A stretch of DNA of 64,000 bases from Ramlibacter humi (GTDB taxonomy: Bacteria; Pseudomonadota; Gammaproteobacteria; Burkholderiales; Burkholderiaceae_C), in NCBI RefSeq assembly GCF_004681975.1, contig NZ_SMLK01000004.1, forward strand, positions 186,001 to 250,000, read 5' to 3'. Of this stretch, positions 39,148-48,248 are shown one piece after another. The translations under genes and the position numbers were made by a program. Under the pieces are notes generated by a model. The model was not told the origin of the DNA. It saw nothing but the letters and a program-made list of their open reading frames with translations, and searched no databases. The stretch's first letter is position 1. Every line of letters starts with the position of its first letter.

Positions 39148-40754
39148 CCACCGCCGTGGATCGCGCGTTGCGCTTCGGCGTCGAACGCGGACTGCTGCCG
39201 CGCGAAGCGGCGGTGCAGCCTTCGGAGGCACGGCCCTGGCCGGTCGTCCTGCTCACCGCGCTGGGCGCCTGGCTGGCGGCGATGCCGCTGCTGTTCGCCT
39301 TTGGCGCGCTGTTCGGCCCGTTCATCAGCAAGGGCGTGGGCGCGTACCTCGTCGGCACGCTCGCGCTCGCCGCGGCGGCGATGCTGCTGCGCGCGGACCG
39401 CATCCCGGTTTTCGTCGAACAGATCGCGTTCCCCGTCCTGCTGGCGGGCGGCGGCCTGCTCGCGATGGGCCTGTACCGTGACTTGCCGGTGCAGCTGGCC
39501 TCGTTCGTGCTGCTCGCCATCAGCCTGGGGCTGGCGCGCCTGCTGCCCAAGCCGTGGCTGCGCGTGCTGCTGGGCGCCACCGCCGGCGGGCTGTTCGTCC
39601 TCATGTTCGTCGACAAGGACCTGCTGCGCTTCAACTCGCCGCTGACGCCCGTCTGGGCGGGCCTGTCCGCCGCCCTGCTCGCCTGGGGCGCGGGCCTGTG
39701 GCTGCAGGGCCGTGCCGATGCGGACACCGCCGCCACGCTGGAAGCCGCCGGCGCCGGCTGGCTGCTGCAAAGCCTGGCCGGCCTGGCCTGGTGGTCGGGC
39801 ATGACCTTCCTGGTGGGCGGCACGCTGGGTGGCAGCTTCGCCGGCGAGATCGCCCGCGACGTGGTGCGGCATTTCCGCGGCGGCCTGTGGCCCGCGATGC
39901 AGGCCGGCTCGGTGCTGTTCGCGCTGGCCGGCGCCGTGCTGGCCGCGCGCGCCTGGCCGGGGCTGCGCCGGCCCGCGTGGATGGGCGTGGCGCTCGTGCT
40001 GGCGGCGCTGTGCTGGTTCCTGCCCGCGCTGGGCGGCACGCTGTTCGCGCTGGCGCTGACCGCGACCAGCGGGCGGCCGCTTCTCGCCGCGGCCGCGGGC
40101 GTGGCAGCGGCTTGGATCGTCGGCGCGTTCTACTACCAGCTGCAATGGCCGCTGGCCCAGAAGGCGCTGGTGCTCGCGGGCGCCGGTGCGGTGCTGGCTG
40201 CTCTCGCCTGGTCGGTGCGCATCGGCGGCGCCACTGTGCGGACACCGGCGCGCCTTGGGGTACCGGCGGCGCTGGTAGCGGCTTCCGCGGTCATCACTCT
40301 GGGCGTCGCCAACTTCGCCATCTGGCAGAAGGAAGACCTGATCGCCAACGGCCGCCGCGTGTATGTCGCGCTGGCGCCGGTCGATCCCCGCTCGCTGATG
40401 CAGGGCGACTACATGCAGTTGAACTGGCCCTTGCCGCGCACCGACCGCGAGCCGGACAACCTGGCGACGCTGCGCCGCCCGCAGCTGATCGCGCGCCTGG
40501 ACGCGCAAGGCATCGCGCAGCCGCTGCGCGTGGTGACGGAAGCGGCGGCGCTGGCGGCGGACGAAATGCGCATCGAGCTCACACCCAGGGGCGGCCGCTG
40601 GATGCTGGTGACCGACGCATGGTTCTTCCGCGAAGGCGATGCCGACACCTTCGCCCGCGCGCGCTATGGCGAGTTCCGCGTGCTGCCGGATGGCCGCGCG
40701 CTGCTGGTGGGTCTGGCCGACGAGAAGCTGCAGCGGCTGGGGCAAGCGCGATGA
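39144..40754 (+). CDS. DUF4401 membrane protein fused to a GDYXXLXY domain
   Basis: A 536-residue fusion. Residues about 30-390 are a DUF4401-like multi-helix membrane region (PVVLLTALGAWLAAMPLLFAFG at the start). After a helix near 390-420 comes a periplasmic-type GDYXXLXY domain (about 425-536) with the motif QGDYMQLNW and ending RVLPDGRALLVGLADEKL. In many genomes these are separate genes; here one frame covers both. It overlaps both neighbours by four bases. Unknown function, probably an envelope complex with the DUF2157 protein. Confidence 0.87.
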   Translation: MTTAVDRALRFGVERGLLPREAAVQPSEARPWPVVLLTALGAWLAAMPLLFAFGALFGPFISKGVGAYLVGTLALAAAAMLLRADRIPVFVEQIAFPVLLAGGGLLAMGLYRDLPVQLASFVLLAISLGLARLLPKPWLRVLLGATAGGLFVLMFVDKDLLRFNSPLTPVWAGLSAALLAWGAGLWLQGRADADTAATLEAAGAGWLLQSLAGLAWWSGMTFLVGGTLGGSFAGEIARDVVRHFRGGLWPAMQAGSVLFALAGAVLAARAWPGLRRPAWMGVALVLAALCWFLPALGGTLFALALTATSGRPLLAAAAGVAAAWIVGAFYYQLQWPLAQKALVLAGAGAVLAALAWSVRIGGATVRTPARLGVPAALVAASAVITLGVANFAIWQKEDLIANGRRVYVALAPVDPRSLMQGDYMQLNWPLPRTDREPDNLATLRRPQLIARLDAQGIAQPLRVVTEAAALAADEMRIELTPRGGRWMLVTDAWFFREGDADTFARARYGEFRVLPDGRALLVGLADEKLQRLGQAR

Positions 40755-42034
40755 ACTCCGCCGACATCACGCCGCCGATGTCGCCGCAACGCGCGCGCGA
40801 GATCGCTTCTGCGCTCGACCTGCGCGCCTTGCCGCCGGAGTTCTACGCCAATCCCTTCCCCGTGTATGCGGCGCTGCGCGACAGCGAACCGGTGCGCCGC
40901 ATGCCGGACGGCTCCTTCTTCCTCACCCGCTACGCCGATCTCGTCGCGGTGTACCGCGACGCGCACGCTTTCAGCTCGGACAAGAAAGTGGAGTTCACGC
41001 CCAAGTACGGCGAAGGCTCGCCGCTGCTGGCGCACCACACCACCAGCCTGGTGTTCAACGACCCGCCGCTGCACACGCGCGTGCGCAAGCTGATGATGGG
41101 CGCGCTCACGCGGCGCGCCATCGCGGAGATGGAACCGGGCCTGGTCACACTGGTGGATGGGCTGCTGGACCGCATCGAGGCGCGCGGCGGCGGCGACCTG
41201 GTGGAAGACTTCGCGTCCGCCATCCCCGTGGAGATCATCGGCAACCTCCTGGGCGTGCCGCACGCCGAGCGCGGGCCGCTGCGCGACTGGTCGCTGGCCA
41301 TCCTGGGCGCGCTGGAACCGAAGCTCACGCCGGACCAGGAAGAGCGCGGCAATCGCAGCGTGACCGAGATGCTGGCGTACCTGAAAGGCCTGGTGGCGCA
41401 GCGGCGCCTGCACCCCGGCGACCCCGAGCACGACGTGCTCACGCGGTTGATCCAGGGCGAACAGGGCGGCGAGCAGCTCACCGAACAGGAGCTGCTGCAG
41501 AACTGCATCTTCATCCTCAACGCCGGCCACGAGACGACCACCAACCTGATCGGCAACGCGCTGGTGGCGCTGCAGGAATGGCCGGGCCAGCTCGACTGGC
41601 TGCTGCGCACCATCGGTCCGCGACCCGATTGGCAGGCGCTGGAGCCCTTGCTGTCCACGGCGGTCGACGAATTCCTGCGCTTCGAATCTTCCAACCAGCT
41701 GGGCAACCGGCGCGCGGTGCAGGCGGTCGAAGTCGGCGGCGTGCGCCTGGAGCCGGGCGCGCTGGTCACGCTGTGCATCGGCGCGGCCAACCGCGACCCG
41801 GCGCAGTTCGAGCGTCCCGACGATCTGCGCCTGGACCGCGTCAACAACCGGCACCTGGCTTTCGGTTTCGGCATCCACCAGTGCGCCGGGTTGAGCCTGG
41901 CGCGGCTGGAAGGCCGGGTGGCCATCGGCCGCTTCCTGGCGCGCTTCCCGCGCTACCGGCTGACCCAGCCGCCGGTGCGCGGCGGGCGGGCGCGCTTCCG
42001 CGGCTTCCTGCACGCGCCTTTCGCCGTGGCATAA
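40751..42034 (+). CDS. Cytochrome P450
   Basis: A 427-residue class I bacterial P450. I-helix oxygen-binding stretch NAGHETTTN, K-helix ExxR in EFLRFES (Glu-x-x-Arg), and the haem loop FGFGIHQCAGLSLARLE with Cys378 as thiolate ligand. Overall type resembles soluble CYP107-like enzymes. The ATG at 40751 overlaps the previous stop. No ferredoxin or ferredoxin reductase gene is near, so electron partners must be encoded elsewhere. Substrate cannot be assigned. Confidence 0.95.
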   Translation: MNSADITPPMSPQRAREIASALDLRALPPEFYANPFPVYAALRDSEPVRRMPDGSFFLTRYADLVAVYRDAHAFSSDKKVEFTPKYGEGSPLLAHHTTSLVFNDPPLHTRVRKLMMGALTRRAIAEMEPGLVTLVDGLLDRIEARGGGDLVEDFASAIPVEIIGNLLGVPHAERGPLRDWSLAILGALEPKLTPDQEERGNRSVTEMLAYLKGLVAQRRLHPGDPEHDVLTRLIQGEQGGEQLTEQELLQNCIFILNAGHETTTNLIGNALVALQEWPGQLDWLLRTIGPRPDWQALEPLLSTAVDEFLRFESSNQLGNRRAVQAVEVGGVRLEPGALVTLCIGAANRDPAQFERPDDLRLDRVNNRHLAFGFGIHQCAGLSLARLEGRVAIGRFLARFPRYRLTQPPVRGGRARFRGFLHAPFAVA

Positions 42035-42067
42035 ACTGCGCCGGAAAAGCAGAACCAGGAGACAGGC

Positions 42068-42394
42068 ATGAGCGCTTCCGCCGGCACCGATCCACGCACG
42101 CTGAATTCGTTCGCGGAGTTCTACCCCTTCTACCTGAGCGAGCATTCCAACCGCACTTGCCGGCGCCTGCACTTCGTGGGCTGCAGCCTCGGCCTGGTGT
42201 GCCTGGCGATGATGTTCGTCACCGGCAGCCTGTGGTGGCTGCCCGCCGGCCTGCTGTGCGGCTACGCCTTCGCGTGGATCGGCCACTTCGGCTTCGAGAA
42301 GAACAAGCCGGCCAGCTTCAAGCGCCCGCTCTACAGCTTCATGGGCGACTGGGTCATGTACAAGGACATCTGGACCGGGAAGATCCGGTTCTAG
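42068..42394 (+). CDS. DUF962 / Mpo1-like membrane protein
   Basis: A 108-residue protein of the DUF962 family, related to yeast Mpo1, an iron-dependent dioxygenase of 2-hydroxy fatty acids. Conserved histidines are in EHSNRTCRRLHFVG and WIGHFGFEKNKP; two hydrophobic helices lie between. It follows the P450 gene by 33 bases and overlaps the convergent yihY-type gene by four bases. Function in bacteria unknown. Confidence 0.9.
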   Translation: MSASAGTDPRTLNSFAEFYPFYLSEHSNRTCRRLHFVGCSLGLVCLAMMFVTGSLWWLPAGLLCGYAFAWIGHFGFEKNKPASFKRPLYSFMGDWVMYKDIWTGKIRF

Positions 42395-43593
42395 AGCACG
42401 TCCTTCAGGTACAGGCGGGTCCAGCCGCCCTCGTCCCACAGCTTCGACGTCGCGCCGCTCCGCTGCAGCAACAGGTGCCGCATCAGCGGCTCCAAAGCCG
42501 TCGACTGCGCGTCCGCCAGCAGCACGTAGCGAGTGGCGACGTCGTCGTCCACTTCGTTCAGGCGTCCCACCCAATCCAGCTGCACCAGCGTTTCCAGCAC
42601 CGGCTCCAGCTGCAACAGGTCGACCTTCAGCGCACCCGAGAGTTCGTCGATGTCACGGCCGCGGCGCGAGGAGCTGGCGGCCAGATTCAGCTGCTGCAGC
42701 ACCTCCAGCGCCAGTTCGAACTGCCAGCCGTGCGCCGGCGGGCGCCGCCGCACGCCGCTGAGCAGGCTGGGCAGGTAGGCGGCCAGCACGGCGCCCAGCA
42801 GCACGATGATCCACACGAGGTAGATCCACACCAGCAGGATCGGCACGGTGGCGAACGTGCCGTAGATGACGGAGTACGTCGGCACCAGCCCCAGGTACCA
42901 GGCCAGCACGCGCTTGGCGATCTCGATGCCCAGGCCGCCGAAGATGCCGCCGGCCAGCGCGTGCGTGTTTTTCACCGGTGCGTTGGGCACGAAGCGGTAC
43001 AGCGCCATCAGCGCGCCCGCGACCAGCGCGAACTCCAGCAAGTCGAGCAGCACCTGCCAGCTGCCCGGGACGCCCTTGAGCAGCACGCGCGACGCGTACA
43101 CCGCGTACGAAGTGAGCGTGAGGCTTCCGGCCAGCAGCAGCGGCCCCAGCGTCATCACGGCCCAGTACATCAGCACGCGGTGGGCCAGCGGGCGCGGACG
43201 GCGCACGCGCCAGATGGCGTTCAGCGTGCGGTCGATGGTGAGCACCAGCGCCAGCGCCGACACCAGCAGCGCCGCCAGACCGGCCACGCCCAGGCGGCTG
43301 GCCTTGCCCGCGAATTGAGTGACGTAGCCCAGCACCGAGCGCGCGATGGCGTCTGGCACCAGGCTTTGCACCAGCCAGGTCTGCAGCGCGCCCTGCAGCT
43401 TGCCGAACATGGGAAAGGCGGTGAAGACGGCCAGCGTCACCGTCACCAGCGGCACCAGCGCGATGGTGGTGGTGAAGGTGAGGCTGCTGGCGGTGAGGCC
43501 GATGCGGTCTTCGCGGAAACGCTGCACCAGCGTGCGTGCTGCGTCGAGCCACGGGAAGCGGGAAAGCTCGGCGAGCGGCAGGGCCCATTTCAT
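42391..43593 (-). CDS. YihY/BrkB-family inner-membrane protein
   Basis: A 400-residue protein of the YihY (UPF0761, formerly RNase BN) family: about six helices with ASSLTFTTTIALVPLVTVTLAVFTAFPMFG at the start, GVPGSWQVLLDLLEFAL in the middle and VIYGTFATVPILLVWIYLVW late. A C-terminal winged-helix-like soluble part (about 300-400) contains LLQRSG and LKDVL. Divergent from the DUF2069 gene, starts only 23 bases apart. RNase activity is not supported for this family. Confidence 0.9.
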   Translation of the reverse strand: MKWALPLAELSRFPWLDAARTLVQRFREDRIGLTASSLTFTTTIALVPLVTVTLAVFTAFPMFGKLQGALQTWLVQSLVPDAIARSVLGYVTQFAGKASRLGVAGLAALLVSALALVLTIDRTLNAIWRVRRPRPLAHRVLMYWAVMTLGPLLLAGSLTLTSYAVYASRVLLKGVPGSWQVLLDLLEFALVAGALMALYRFVPNAPVKNTHALAGGIFGGLGIEIAKRVLAWYLGLVPTYSVIYGTFATVPILLVWIYLVWIIVLLGAVLAAYLPSLLSGVRRRPPAHGWQFELALEVLQQLNLAASSSRRGRDIDELSGALKVDLLQLEPVLETLVQLDWVGRLNEVDDDVATRYVLLADAQSTALEPLMRHLLLQRSGATSKLWDEGGWTRLYLKDVL

Positions 43594-43616
43594 CGGCCGC
43601 TATGATGCCATCGGCC

Positions 43617-44009
43617 ATGGACACCACCGCTTCCGCCGCGACGCCGGCTTCCCCCGAGCTGCGCCGCATCCGGGCCCTGGCCGTGGGCGGCCTGGTGGCG
43701 CTCATCGCGCTGGGACTGGCCTGGGAACTGTGGCTGGCGCCCCTGCGCCCCGGCGGCTCGTTGTGGGCGCTGAAGGTGCTGCCGCTGTGCGTGCCGCTCG
43801 CGGGCCTGCTGCGGCACCGCCTGTACACCTACCGCTGGGTGAGCCTGCTGGTGTGGCTGTATTTCACCGAAGGCGTGGTGCGCGGCTGGAGCGACCGCGG
43901 CACGTCGCAAGTCCTCGCCCTGCTGGAAGTTGTTCTCTGCCTGCTGCTGTTCACGGCGTGCGCGATGCACGTGCGGCTGCGGCTCGGGCCCCGCAAGAAA
44001 CGCCCATGA
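43617..44009 (+). CDS. DUF2069 small membrane protein
   Basis: A 130-residue protein with four hydrophobic helices (RALAVGGLVALIALGLAWELW, LWALKVLPLCVPLAGLL, and two more) and YTYRWVSLLVWLYFTEGVVRGW, all typical of DUF2069. Starts at 43602 and 43605 are also in frame; none has a clear ribosome site. Its stop overlaps the next ATG (ATGA). Function unknown. Confidence 0.85.
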   Translation: MDTTASAATPASPELRRIRALAVGGLVALIALGLAWELWLAPLRPGGSLWALKVLPLCVPLAGLLRHRLYTYRWVSLLVWLYFTEGVVRGWSDRGTSQVLALLEVVLCLLLFTACAMHVRLRLGPRKKRP

Positions 44010-45418
44010 CTTCGCTGACCGACCAACTGCGTGCCATCGTGGGCGCGCCTCACGTGCTGACCGAAGGCGACCTCTCCGCGTACGAGCAGGACTGGCGCAA
44101 GCGAGTGCACGGCAAGGCGCTGGCCGTGGTGCGGCCCGCCAGCACGCAGGAAGTGGCCGCCGTCGTGCGGGCCTGCGCGGCGGCCGGCACTTCGCTGGTG
44201 CCGCAGGGCGGCAACACCGGCATGGTGTGCGGCGGCGTGCCCGACACCAGCGGCCGGCAGGTGGTGCTGAACCTGCAGCGCATGAAAGCCGTGCGCGGCA
44301 TCGACCGCGACAACATGACGATGACCGTGGAAGCCGGCTGCGTGCTGCAGGCCGTGCAGGAAGCGGCCGATGCCGCCGGCCTGTTCTTCCCGCTCAGCCT
44401 GGCGGCCGAAGGCAGCTGCACCATCGGCGGCAACCTGGCCACCAACGCCGGCGGCACGCAGGTCGTGCGCTACGGCAACGCGCGCGAGCTGTGCCTGGGC
44501 CTGGAGGTGGTGAACGCCCAGGGCGAGACCTGGGACGGCCTGTCGGGCCTGCGCAAGGACAACACCGGTTACGACCTGCGCGACCTGTTCATCGGCGCGG
44601 AAGGCACGCTGGGCGTGATCACCGCCGCCACGCTGAAGCTGTACCCCAAGCCCGCCGCCGCGCTCACGGCGTGGGCGGCCATCGGCTCCATGGCCGACGC
44701 GGTGCGGCTGCTGGAGATGGCGCACCTTCACCTGGGCGCGGGCCTCACCGGCTTCGAGGTGATGGGGCAGTTCGCGCTGTCATTGGTGACCAAGCATTTC
44801 CCGCAGCAGCGCGTGCCGTTCGCGGCCGAGAGCCCGTGGGGCGTGCTGATCGAGAACAGCGACCACGAATCCGAAGCGCATGCGCGCGCGCAGTTCGAGC
44901 AGTTGCTGGAAGCCGCGATGGAAGCGGGCCTGGTGACCGACGCCGTCGTGGCCGAGAACATCGCGCAGGCCCACCAGCTGTGGCACGTGCGCGAGAGCAT
45001 CCCGCTGGCGCAGGCGCAGGAAGGCCTGAACATCAAGCACGACATCTCGGTGCCGATCTCGCGCATCCCCGCCTTCTGCGACGAAACCGACGCGCTGCTG
45101 CGCCGCGAGATCGCCGGCGTGCGGCTGGTGAACTTCGGCCACCTGGGCGACGGCAACCTGCACTACAACGTGCAGGCGCCGGAGGGCGGCGACGCGCCGA
45201 AGTTCCTGCGCGAGCAGGAAGCGCGGGTGAACGGCATCGTGCACGACCAGGTGGCGAAGTTCGGCGGCTCGATCTCGGCCGAACACGGCATCGGCTCGCT
45301 GAAGGTGGACAAGCTGCCGCACTACAAGTCGCCGGTGGCGCTGTCGATGATGCGGGCGATCAAGGGGGCGCTGGACCCCGAAAACGTCATGAATCCGGGC
45401 CGGGTGCTGCACGGATAA
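44006..45418 (+). CDS. FAD-linked oxidase (GlcD / D-2-hydroxyacid dehydrogenase type)
   Basis: A 470-residue flavoenzyme of the VAO family. The FAD-binding PCMH half has [37 protein letters not shown] and [15 protein letters not shown]; the C-terminal half has [13 protein letters not shown] and the late [10 protein letters not shown], which includes the metal-site His seen in D-2-hydroxyglutarate and D-lactate dehydrogenases. The start overlaps the DUF2069 stop. Likely oxidises a D-2-hydroxy acid; the exact substrate is open. Confidence 0.92.
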   Translation: MTSLTDQLRAIVGAPHVLTEGDLSAYEQDWRKRVHGKALAVVRPASTQEVAAVVRACAAAGTSLVPQGGNTGMVCGGVPDTSGRQVVLNLQRMKAVRGIDRDNMTMTVEAGCVLQAVQEAADAAGLFFPLSLAAEGSCTIGGNLATNAGGTQVVRYGNARELCLGLEVVNAQGETWDGLSGLRKDNTGYDLRDLFIGAEGTLGVITAATLKLYPKPAAALTAWAAIGSMADAVRLLEMAHLHLGAGLTGFEVMGQFALSLVTKHFPQQRVPFAAESPWGVLIENSDHESEAHARAQFEQLLEAAMEAGLVTDAVVAENIAQAHQLWHVRESIPLAQAQEGLNIKHDISVPISRIPAFCDETDALLRREIAGVRLVNFGHLGDGNLHYNVQAPEGGDAPKFLREQEARVNGIVHDQVAKFGGSISAEHGIGSLKVDKLPHYKSPVALSMMRAIKGALDPENVMNPGRVLHG

Positions 45419-45425
45419 TCCGCTC

Positions 45426-46235
45426 ATGGATCGCCCCGTCCGCTCCCAGTACGAAGACTTCATGCGCCATGTCTACGAACACGGCACGCCCAAGACCGAC
45501 CGCACCGGCACCGGCACCCGCAGCGTGTTCGGCTACCAGATGCGGTTCGACCTGAACGAGGGCTTCCCGCTGGTGACCACCAAGAAGGTGCACCTGAAGT
45601 CCATCATCCAGGAACTGCTGTGGTTCCTGAAGGGCAGCAGCGACAACAACTGGCTGCGCGAGCGCGGCGTCACCATCTGGGACGAATGGGCGCGCGAGGA
45701 CGGCGACCTGGGCCCGGTGTACGGCGTGCAGTGGCGCAGCTGGCCCACGCCCGACGGCGGGCACATCGACCAGATCGCCGAGGCCGTCAAGACGATCAAG
45801 ACCAACCCCGATTCGCGCCGCATCATCGTCAGCGCCTGGAACGTGGCCGACATCCCGAAGATGGCGCTGGCGCCCTGTCATGCGTTCTTCCAGTTCTACG
45901 CGGCGGACGGCAAGCTGTCGTGCCAGCTGTACCAGCGCAGCGCCGACATCTTCCTGGGCGTGCCGTTCAACATCGCCAGCTACGCGCTGCTGACGCACAT
46001 GATGGCGCAGCAATGCGACCTGGGCGTGGGCGACTTCATCTGGACCGGCGGCGACTGCCACATCTACAGCAACCACCACGAGCAGGTGGAACTGCAGCTC
46101 TCTCGCGCGCCCTACCCATACCCGGTGCTGAACATCAAGCGCAAGCCCGCGTCGATCTTCGACTACGAGTACGAAGACTTCGAGGTGCTGGACTACCAGT
46201 GCCACGGGGCCATCAAGGCGCCGGTGGCGATCTGA
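45426..46235 (+). CDS. thyA: Thymidylate synthase
   Basis: A 269-residue ThyA-type enzyme converting dUMP to dTMP with methylene-tetrahydrofolate. Catalytic Cys151 is in [33 protein letters not shown] and the N-terminal DRTGTGT loop are intact. It is followed after four bases by folA, giving the classical thyA-folA pair that regenerates tetrahydrofolate. Confidence 0.98.
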   Translation: MDRPVRSQYEDFMRHVYEHGTPKTDRTGTGTRSVFGYQMRFDLNEGFPLVTTKKVHLKSIIQELLWFLKGSSDNNWLRERGVTIWDEWAREDGDLGPVYGVQWRSWPTPDGGHIDQIAEAVKTIKTNPDSRRIIVSAWNVADIPKMALAPCHAFFQFYAADGKLSCQLYQRSADIFLGVPFNIASYALLTHMMAQQCDLGVGDFIWTGGDCHIYSNHHEQVELQLSRAPYPYPVLNIKRKPASIFDYEYEDFEVLDYQCHGAIKAPVAI

Positions 46236-46239
46236 GCGC

Positions 46240-46740
46240 ATGCAGCTGGGCCTGATCTACGCCCGCGCCGCCAACGGCGTGATCGGCAAGGACAACAGGA
46301 TCCCCTGGCGCCTGCCGGAGGACATGGCGCACTTCAAGGCCGTCACCATGGGCTCGCCCGTCATCATGGGCCGCAAGACCTGGGACTCGCTGCCGCCGAA
46401 GTTCCGGCCGCTGCCGGGCCGGCGCAACATCGTCGTGACGCGGCAGGCCGATTGGCGGGCCGAAGGCGCGGAGCGGGTTGCCTCGCTGGAAGCCGCCCTG
46501 GCACTCTGCGCCGGGGCGGAGAAGGCGTGGGTCATCGGCGGCGGCGAGCTGTACCGGCTGGCCGAGCCGCTGGCGCGGGTGGCCGAGGCCACCGAGATCG
46601 AGCAGGCCTTCGAAGGCGACACCTTCGCCCCCACCCTGGGACCGGGCTGGCACGAGCGGGCGCGCGAGCGTCACGTGTCCTCCACCGGCCTGGCTTACGC
46701 TTTCGTCACGTACACGAACGACCCGCAAGGAGGGCAATGA
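46240..46740 (+). CDS. folA: Dihydrofolate reductase
   Basis: A 166-residue reductase. IYARAANGVIGKDNRIPWRLPEDMAHFK contains the Met20-type loop and active-site acidic residue; VIMGRKTWDSLP and WVIGGGELYRLA are the NADPH-binding parts. Coupled to thyA four bases upstream and followed by the DUF4337 gene one base after its stop. Confidence 0.97.
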   Translation: MQLGLIYARAANGVIGKDNRIPWRLPEDMAHFKAVTMGSPVIMGRKTWDSLPPKFRPLPGRRNIVVTRQADWRAEGAERVASLEAALALCAGAEKAWVIGGGELYRLAEPLARVAEATEIEQAFEGDTFAPTLGPGWHERARERHVSSTGLAYAFVTYTNDPQGGQ

Positions 46741-46741
46741 C

Positions 46742-47359
46742 ATGTCAGGAGCCGGCTTCCACGTCCACGGCCCGCACGACCACGAGCTGGAACACGCCCA
46801 GCAGCACGCGGCCGCCGGCCACGGCGACCAGGCGCACCACGGCATCGCGGGCGGCAGCATGACCAACCAGATCGCCATGTTCACGGCGGTCATCGCCACC
46901 ATCGGCGCGATCTTCGCGTACATGGGCGGCGCCACGCAGGCCAACGCGGGCCTGTACAAGAACAACGCCGCGATCAAGAAGACCGAGGCGTCCAACCAGT
47001 GGAACTACTTTCAGAGCAAGAGCACGAAGCAGTCGCTGGCGGAGGTCTCGCGCGACATGTCGCCCGCGGCGGCCGATCGCGAGAAGTACCAGGCCAAGAT
47101 CGACCGCTACGAAAAGGAAAAGAAGGACATCGAAGCCGAGGCGCGCAAGCTGGAGGCGCAGTCCGCCGAGTGGGACAAGCAGAGCGACGTGCAGATGCAC
47201 CTGCACCACCGCTGGGCGCAGGCCACCACCGCGCTGCAGGTGTCCATCGCGCTGGCCGCCATCGCGCTGCTCACGAAGAAGAAATGGCTGGAGTGGGGCA
47301 TGGTGGGCGTTGGCGTGGTCGGCATCGGCGTGGGCGCGCTGGCCCTGCTGCACATCTGA
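46742..47359 (+). CDS. DUF4337 membrane protein with His-rich N-terminus
   Basis: A 205-residue protein. Residues 7-37 are rich in histidine (FHVHGPHDHELEHAQQH and GDQAHHG), followed by a helix (about 43-62, MFTAVIATIGAIFAYMGG), a charged coiled-coil region (about 85-145, with EKYQAKIDRYEKEKKDIEAEA) and two C-terminal helices. This is the DUF4337 pattern. The His-rich head could bind metal. It begins one base after folA and ends 13 bases before xth. Function unknown. Confidence 0.8.
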   Translation: MSGAGFHVHGPHDHELEHAQQHAAAGHGDQAHHGIAGGSMTNQIAMFTAVIATIGAIFAYMGGATQANAGLYKNNAAIKKTEASNQWNYFQSKSTKQSLAEVSRDMSPAAADREKYQAKIDRYEKEKKDIEAEARKLEAQSAEWDKQSDVQMHLHHRWAQATTALQVSIALAAIALLTKKKWLEWGMVGVGVVGIGVGALALLHI

Positions 47360-47372
47360 GACGCGCACGCCC

Positions 47373-48149
47373 GTGAAGATCACCACCTGGAACGTCAACT
47401 CGCTCACCGCGCGGCTGCAGCACGTGCTGGACTGGCTCGCGGCCAATCCGGTGGACGTGCTGTGCCTGCAGGAGCTGAAGCTCACCGAAGACAAGTTCCC
47501 GCTGATGGAACTGCAGGCCGCGGGCTATGCGCACTGCGCGGTGTTCGGGCAGAAGACGTACAACGGCGTGGCCATCCTCAGCCGCACCGAGCTGCGCGAC
47601 GTGGTGCGCAACATCACGCACTACCCGGATGAAAGCTCGCGCGTGATCACGGCGACGGTGGACGGGCCGGAAGGTCCCGTGCGCGTGGTCAACGGCTACT
47701 TCGTCAACGGCCAGGCGCCGGGCTCGGAAAAGTTCGCCTACAAGATGGCGTGGCTGGGCGGGCTGAACCAGTACGTGGGCGAGGAGCTGAAGGCGCACCC
47801 GCGGCTGGTGCTGCTGGGCGACTTCAACATCGCGCCGGAAGACCGCGACTCGTTCGATCCGGTGGGACTGAAAGACACCATCCACCACACGAAGGAAGAG
47901 CGCGAGCACTTCCAGGGATTGATCAGGCTGGGGCTGTGCGACAGCTTCCGCCTATTCGAGCAGCCGGAGAAGAGCTTCAGCTGGTGGGACTACCGGATGC
48001 TGGGCTACCAGAAGAACCGCGGGCTGCGCATCGACCACGTGCTGGTGAGCGATGCATTGCGGCCTCAGGTGAAGGGCTGCGCGATCGACCGCACGCCGAG
48101 GAAGTGGAAGCAGCCCAGCGACCACGCGCCGGTGACTGTCGAGATCTGA
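47373..48149 (+). CDS. xth: Exodeoxyribonuclease III (AP endonuclease family 1)
   Basis: A 258-residue Mg-dependent AP endonuclease/3' exonuclease. Motifs in order: WNVNSLTAR, LQELKLTEDKFP (catalytic Glu), VNGYFVNGQ, GDFNIAPEDRD, and the terminal SDHAPVTVEI with the catalytic Asp-His pair. GTG at 47373 is the start (protein begins MKITTWN), as in other members that begin directly with this strand. It ends before an inverted repeat and the convergent ntrC. Confidence 0.95.
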   Translation: MKITTWNVNSLTARLQHVLDWLAANPVDVLCLQELKLTEDKFPLMELQAAGYAHCAVFGQKTYNGVAILSRTELRDVVRNITHYPDESSRVITATVDGPEGPVRVVNGYFVNGQAPGSEKFAYKMAWLGGLNQYVGEELKAHPRLVLLGDFNIAPEDRDSFDPVGLKDTIHHTKEEREHFQGLIRLGLCDSFRLFEQPEKSFSWWDYRMLGYQKNRGLRIDHVLVSDALRPQVKGCAIDRTPRKWKQPSDHAPVTVEI

Positions 48150-48158
48150 CGGTGCATG

Positions 48159-48244
48159 TGTCATGGCGGGCTTGACCCGCCATCCACCTCCCGCGCCTTC
48201 ATCCACCCGCCCGTGATGGATGCCGGGTCAAGCCCGGCATGACA
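48159..48244. repeat. 28-base inverted repeat between xth and ntrC
   Basis: Arms 48159-48186 and 48217-48244 are reverse complements with two mismatches; the core is CGGGCTTGACCCG. The spacer is 30 bases. It lies between two convergent genes and could end transcription from both sides. Its sequence differs from the repeat family at 17506 and 35399. Confidence 0.8.
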
Positions 48245-48248
48245 ACGC

